Shown here: positions 60,735 to 64,000 of the stretch, piece after piece
How positions within the stretch are numbered: position 1 is the first letter of the stretch
How the letters are laid out: each line of letters starts with the position of its first letter
Assembly: GCA_028287305.1 (NCBI GenBank)
Contig: JAQBPX010000032.1
Span: 207,445-271,444, forward strand
Length of the DNA stretch: 64,000 nt
DNA from: Gemmatimonadota bacterium
GTDB taxonomy: Bacteria; Gemmatimonadota; Gemmatimonadetes; Gemmatimonadales; Gemmatimonadaceae
Reading direction: 5' to 3'
Translations under genes and position numbers: made by a program
Notes under the pieces: generated by a model
Database searches by the model: none
What the model saw: only the letters and a program-made list of their open reading frames with translations
Told to the model about the DNA's origin: nothing

Positions 60735-61573
60735 CGCAGCCGGCGCTTCGCGGACCACTTGAGCATGCGCAGCGCCTGCACCAGGCGCTCGCGCATCGAG
60801 TGCGACGGATGAAAGACGTCGCGCTGCAGCTGAAGCTCCTCGGCCTCGTCCGCCATGCCGCCCGCTCGCTCGCGCATGGCCGTGAGCGCCTGGTAGTACT
60901 CCACCCACCGCGTGAAGTACGTGCGGTCGCGCGCGGCCAGGTCGTTCAGGTACGGCGCGAATGGGCTGTTCCCCCAGTCTGCGGGCTGGTGGAACTCGTG
61001 CGTGATCAGCGTTTCGCGATTGAGCAGCACCGCATCGGCATGCGAGAGCAGCAGTGACGCATACACGTTGTCCCAGATCGTCTCGCCCACGATGTAGTCG
61101 CGGAAGCGATGGCGGTTCGCGCGCCACCAGTCGGTGCGCAGCGCGAAGATGTCGATCCCCGCGGTGACCATCGCGATCTCGCGCCCGGTGCCTGCCTCGG
61201 TGTCCATTCGGCAGAAGGCGTAGCCCTCCTTGTCGCCGCGCAGCACGCGGTCGATGCCCGCCTGCCGGATGCCCACGTCGGAGTTCGCGAACGCGAACCA
61301 GCGCGCTCCCTTCTGCTCGGCGATCGCGGCCAGCCGGTCGAACACCTCCCGGAGGATCGGCAGCCGGCGCCCTGCCTTGCCGGTCACGGTGCGCGAGTCG
61401 GTCTCGAGCACGGCGTGCGTCTCGAAGCCGTCCAGCTCGAACAGCTCGTCGGGCCACTGGAGGTTCACGAGCTCCACGCCCTCGAGCGCCCGCCACGTGG
61501 CCAGCGCCTCCGACTGGCGACGCGCGCCCTCTCCCTTCGCGGCGAACGCATTCGCACCGAGAATGAGCGTCAT
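60731..61573 (-). CDS. Protein of unknown function, glycosyltransferase-associated
   Basis: A 280-residue soluble protein that I cannot place in a named family. The N-terminus (TLILGANAFAAKGEGARRQSEAL) and a RWFAFANSDVGIRQAGI segment, with an Asn-Ser-Asp that could be a GT-A type metal motif, suggest a nucleotide-sugar-type fold. Later come WWRANRHRFRDYIVGETIWDNVYASLLL, ITHEFHQPADWGNSPFAPY and a basic C-terminus. Its start overlaps the stop of the GT4-FkbM fusion (ATGA), so a role in the same glycan or surface-polymer pathway is likely. The frame to 61615 is longer but inside that gene. Confidence 0.7.
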   Translation of the reverse strand: MTLILGANAFAAKGEGARRQSEALATWRALEGVELVNLQWPDELFELDGFETHAVLETDSRTVTGKAGRRLPILREVFDRLAAIAEQKGARWFAFANSDVGIRQAGIDRVLRGDKEGYAFCRMDTEAGTGREIAMVTAGIDIFALRTDWWRANRHRFRDYIVGETIWDNVYASLLLSHADAVLLNRETLITHEFHQPADWGNSPFAPYLNDLAARDRTYFTRWVEYYQALTAMRERAGGMADEAEELQLQRDVFHPSHSMRERLVQALRMLKWSAKRRLR

Positions 61574-63576
61574 GAGGCCGCCCCCTCGCCGCCGATGCGA
61601 CGCAGGCGCAGGCATTCACCCTCGAGCGCCCATGGGTCGGGCACGTCGGTGAGCGCCTCCGCGCGCAGCCCCTGCAGCGCCAGCTCATCCTCGATGTCCT
61701 GGCGTGAGATGCCCATGCCGCGCCACGCGGCGGGATGCATCTCGACGAACAGCGCGAGCGAATCCCCGCAGGTGCGAATGGTCTCGCGTGCCCCCCGCAG
61801 CACCTCGAGCTCCGATCCCTCCACGTCCACCTTGATGAATGTCGGCCGCACCGTCTCGCGGCGACAGAAGTCATCGATCGTGATCGCCTGCACCGGCGTC
61901 CCCCGCGTTCCGCTCACGAGCCGGTTCTCGCCGGATATTCCATCCATCGTCAGCATGGCATCTCCCGTGAAGCCGGCAACGGCAGCCTGCACGGGCGTCA
62001 CGACCGACTGCAGCGCGTTGATCCGGATGTGGTGCGCGAGTCCGCGAAAGGTTTCTGCCGCGGGCTCGAAGGCAAAGACACGCCCGCCCGGTTGCACCCA
62101 CTGGCCGAGCACGAGCGCGTATGCGCCGGCGTTGGCGCCCACGTCGAGGGCCACGTCTCCCGGTCGCGCTACCGCGCGAAAGGCCTCGTACTCCGCCGGG
62201 TTCCACGTCACGTGGCGATACTCCGGCAGCAGGCGCACCACCTCGCCTCGCGGCAGCACGGCCCGGATGCCGCGACCCCCGGTGGCGAGCCCCATCAGCG
62301 AGCGAAACGCGCCGCGAACGCCCCGACGAAGCGCTCCCTCTGGAATGGCCGCGGCGACGCGCGCCACCACTTGCTCGACGGGGGACCGCGCGCGATACGC
62401 CTCACTGTGGCCGATCGTGCGAGTGCCCGTGGCCGCATGGTGCAGCAGCGCGCTGAGCGCACGGCTGAAGGTCTCCATGCTGCCACTGGTCTCCGCGCGC
62501 TGCCTGGCGGACGCGCCCATGCGCGCACGCAGCGCCGGGTCGTCCACCATCTGTCGCAGTGCATCGCGCAGCGCAGTGACATCCGCCGGCGGCACCAGCA
62601 GCCCCGTTTCCCCTTCGACCACGAGTTCGGGCACCGCGTTGATGCGCGTGCCGATGCTCGGCAGCCCGGCGGCGGCCGCCTCCTGGAACACGATCCCGAA
62701 CGCATCCACGCGCGTGGGGAGCACGAAGACATCGGCCTCGCGCCACAGTGCAATCCACTCCGGCGTTCGCGCCCTCACGCCGCGCCGAAGCGTGACGCCG
62801 GCCGGAAGCGCTCCCGTGTCGACTTCCCCTGAATCGGTCACGATCGTGAGCGTTGCGCGCGGGCCGGGAGCGAGTGCACGCCACGCCTCCAGCAGGTCGT
62901 GTCCACCCTTCTCGCCGAACAGCCCACCGATGAAGAGCACCTGCACGGCTTGCTGCCGATCGCGACGCGCGCGCTCGGCCGCCCAGCCGGCGTCGAAGCC
63001 ATCCAGCGAGACCGGATACGGCAGCACGTGCACCTTGGCGGATTGGCTCGGCACGTCCTGCATGACGTCGCCCGCCGCCCAGCGCGAGGTGGCCACGATG
63101 GCGCGCGCCGCGCGAAACACCTCGGCATCCCGCCGCTCGCCGGGATCGTATCCGCGCTGCACCAGTCCGGGCGCCGCATTGGAGCGCAGCAATCGCTGCG
63201 TGGCGTCGATCGACACGATGCTCGGCGTCGCCTGCATCCGGTCGAGGCTCCGCCACGCGGCGGCCTGCGTGTGAAAGTGGATGACGTCGAATTGCCGGCC
63301 CGCGCGCTCGAGCGCACGAATGCGCCGCGCCGCCCGCGCGCCCGAGTCCATCTCGTGGCGGTAGCGCGAGCCAGCGAGGGTGCCCCAGGGCGAGGAAGGG
63401 CCGGGTCCCATCGTCAACAGCTTTCGCACCACGCGCTCCCGCAGCGCGAGGTCGCTCGCGAGGTCCACGTGCGTCGCCTCGAGCGATGGATCAAGCGCCG
63501 CCGCCTCCCGGATCAGCCGGGCGGCGGAGGCGTGTCCCATGATGCCGGTGTTGACGAACAGCACGCGCAGCGCCAC
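61570..63576 (-). CDS. GT4 glycosyltransferase-FkbM methyltransferase fusion
   Basis: A 668-residue two-domain protein. Residues 1-395 are a GT-B family 4 glycosyltransferase (LRVLFVNTGIMGHASAARLI, QVLFIGGLFGEKGGHDLLEAW and the donor-binding DAFGIVFQEAAAAGLPSIGT). Residues about 440-655 are an FkbM-type SAM-dependent O-methyltransferase (DVALDVGANAGAYALVLGQW, VFAFEPAAETF, FIKVDVEGSELEVLRGA). A sugar transferred by the first domain may be methylated by the second, for example to cap a surface glycan. The GTG start shares a G with the upstream TAG (TAGTG). FkbM domains are usually separate genes. The acceptor and sugar are unknown. Confidence 0.88.
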   Translation of the reverse strand: MALRVLFVNTGIMGHASAARLIREAAALDPSLEATHVDLASDLALRERVVRKLLTMGPGPSSPWGTLAGSRYRHEMDSGARAARRIRALERAGRQFDVIHFHTQAAAWRSLDRMQATPSIVSIDATQRLLRSNAAPGLVQRGYDPGERRDAEVFRAARAIVATSRWAAGDVMQDVPSQSAKVHVLPYPVSLDGFDAGWAAERARRDRQQAVQVLFIGGLFGEKGGHDLLEAWRALAPGPRATLTIVTDSGEVDTGALPAGVTLRRGVRARTPEWIALWREADVFVLPTRVDAFGIVFQEAAAAGLPSIGTRINAVPELVVEGETGLLVPPADVTALRDALRQMVDDPALRARMGASARQRAETSGSMETFSRALSALLHHAATGTRTIGHSEAYRARSPVEQVVARVAAAIPEGALRRGVRGAFRSLMGLATGGRGIRAVLPRGEVVRLLPEYRHVTWNPAEYEAFRAVARPGDVALDVGANAGAYALVLGQWVQPGGRVFAFEPAAETFRGLAHHIRINALQSVVTPVQAAVAGFTGDAMLTMDGISGENRLVSGTRGTPVQAITIDDFCRRETVRPTFIKVDVEGSELEVLRGARETIRTCGDSLALFVEMHPAAWRGMGISRQDIEDELALQGLRAEALTDVPDPWALEGECLRLRRIGGEGAAS

Positions 63577-64000
63577 TACTGCTTGTCCAGCTTTCGGCCC
63601 GCGTTCAGGTGGTCGAAGTTGAGGATGGTGTTGAAGACCAGGAAGTAGCTCCCGATCGTCTCACCACGATAGACGGGATTGTTCGCGAAGAGCACCACGT
63701 GCCCCTTCTGGACCGGCACGTCCACCACCACCGGTCGCTGCGCGATGTCGGCGCCGCCCTCCAGCAGTCCGCTCGCCAGCAGCCCGCGTGCGTCGCCGAA
63801 GCGCAGGGCGACGCGGGGACGCTGGTCAGGCGGGATGATGTTGAGCGGATTGCGCAGCTGGTCGGGCGTGATCACCCCCGCCTCCCACGGCTGCACCGTG
63901 GCCGCGACCGGCGCTTCGTTGCGCGGGTCGAGCGCCGGGCGGCCCTGCACGATGTCCTGCTCGTCCGGCCCGCCGCGCCCCGTGGCGCGTTCCGCCGGGC
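63576..64000 (-). CDS. C-terminal part of probable M14-like peptidase (start outside window)
   Basis: The frame is open to the window edge, leaving the last 141 residues. The final stretch (QRPVVVDVPVQKGHVVLFANNPVYRGETIGSYFLVFNTILNFDHL) matches the tail seen in exported M14 carboxypeptidase-like proteins of Gemmatimonadota and Acidobacteriota, where a glutamine amidotransferase-like region follows the peptidase domain. The catalytic part is not in the window, so this is a weak call. Its TAG overlaps the GTG of the fusion gene. Confidence 0.5.
   Translation of the reverse strand, partial: PAERATGRGGPDEQDIVQGRPALDPRNEAPVAATVQPWEAGVITPDQLRNPLNIIPPDQRPRVALRFGDARGLLASGLLEGGADIAQRPVVVDVPVQKGHVVLFANNPVYRGETIGSYFLVFNTILNFDHLNAGRKLDKQ

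Noticed and set aside
1..64000. tRNA, rRNA, CRISPR arrays, insertion sequences, prophage or replication origin
   Set aside because: No cloverleaf-like stretch, regular spacer array, transposase, integrase or DnaA-box cluster was found by reading. A covariance-model search would be needed to exclude small RNAs.

Overview
The window is 64 kb of dense, high-GC bacterial chromosome with almost no intergenic DNA, many 1-4 base start/stop overlaps (ATGA, GTGA, TGATG, TAGTG) and many GTG starts. I infer a member of the Gemmatimonadota, or a close relative such as an Acidobacteriota. The basis is the gene content: a PadR regulator with an orphan duplicated FtsX-like permease, paired sortilin/BNR-repeat secreted proteins, a CBM9-like/DUF5916 barrel protein, a TonB-dependent receptor with a carboxypeptidase-like plug extension, and a MoxR/DUF58/DUF4350/DUF4129 cluster. 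No rRNA, tRNA, CRISPR array, transposase or phage gene was recognised.

Layout. 1-5.3 kb: end of an alpha/beta hydrolase, an RNase II-like exonuclease with three S1-like repeats, two PAP2 phosphatases and a lipoprotein. 5.3-13.8 kb: one giant gene for a cyclic beta-1,2-glucan synthase. 13.9-19.4 kb: phosphoketolase (xfp) and acetate kinase (ackA), with a PAS histidine kinase between them on the other strand. 19.4-25 kb: a FIST sensor coupled to a histidine kinase, diverging from PadR plus the ADOP-type permease. 25-28.7 kb: MetX-like hydrolase, an HhH protein, a cyclophilin lipoprotein and a MATE exporter. 28.8-33 kb: a 1280-residue hybrid histidine kinase with four near-identical tandem PAS units, and a stand-alone receiver. 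33-35.1 kb: AlkB-like dioxygenase, GlcG/HbpS-like protein, orphan ExbD and a 200-bp palindrome. 35.1-43.3 kb: two divergent sortilin-like secreted proteins that share a 45-bp inverted repeat upstream, AIM24-like and HIT-like proteins. 43.5-49.2 kb: the DUF5916 barrel protein, a TonB-dependent receptor and a small exported His/Cys protein. 49.2-59.4 kb: an RDD-SpoIIM fusion facing a nine-gene minus-strand run (small membrane protein, HD hydrolase, PLP decarboxylase, serine hydrolase, membrane protein, DUF4129, DUF4350, MoxR, DUF58). 59.6-64 kb: M28 peptidase, then a minus-strand set with a GT4-FkbM fusion, a companion protein and the end of a probable M14 peptidase.

How the genes fit together. 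Phosphoketolase and acetate kinase together turn xylulose-5-P or fructose-6-P into acetate and ATP. The histidine kinases, the FIST sensor and the receiver make the region rich in signalling. The TonB receptor, ExbD, barrel protein, secreted peptidases and sortilin-like proteins suit a Gram-negative heterotroph scavenging polymers. The MoxR/DUF58 cluster with RDD-SpoIIM is probably an envelope-associated chaperone module of unknown client.

The most distinctive observations are the alternating PAS duplication, the 200-bp palindrome, the mirrored upstream element of the sortilin-like pair, the FIST-kinase coupling, the HIT protein whose nucleophile position is Lys, and the small His/Cys protein next to the TonB receptor. 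All start sites are my choices from signal peptides, overlaps and ribosome-binding sites. Many genes here have no clear Shine-Dalgarno sequence.
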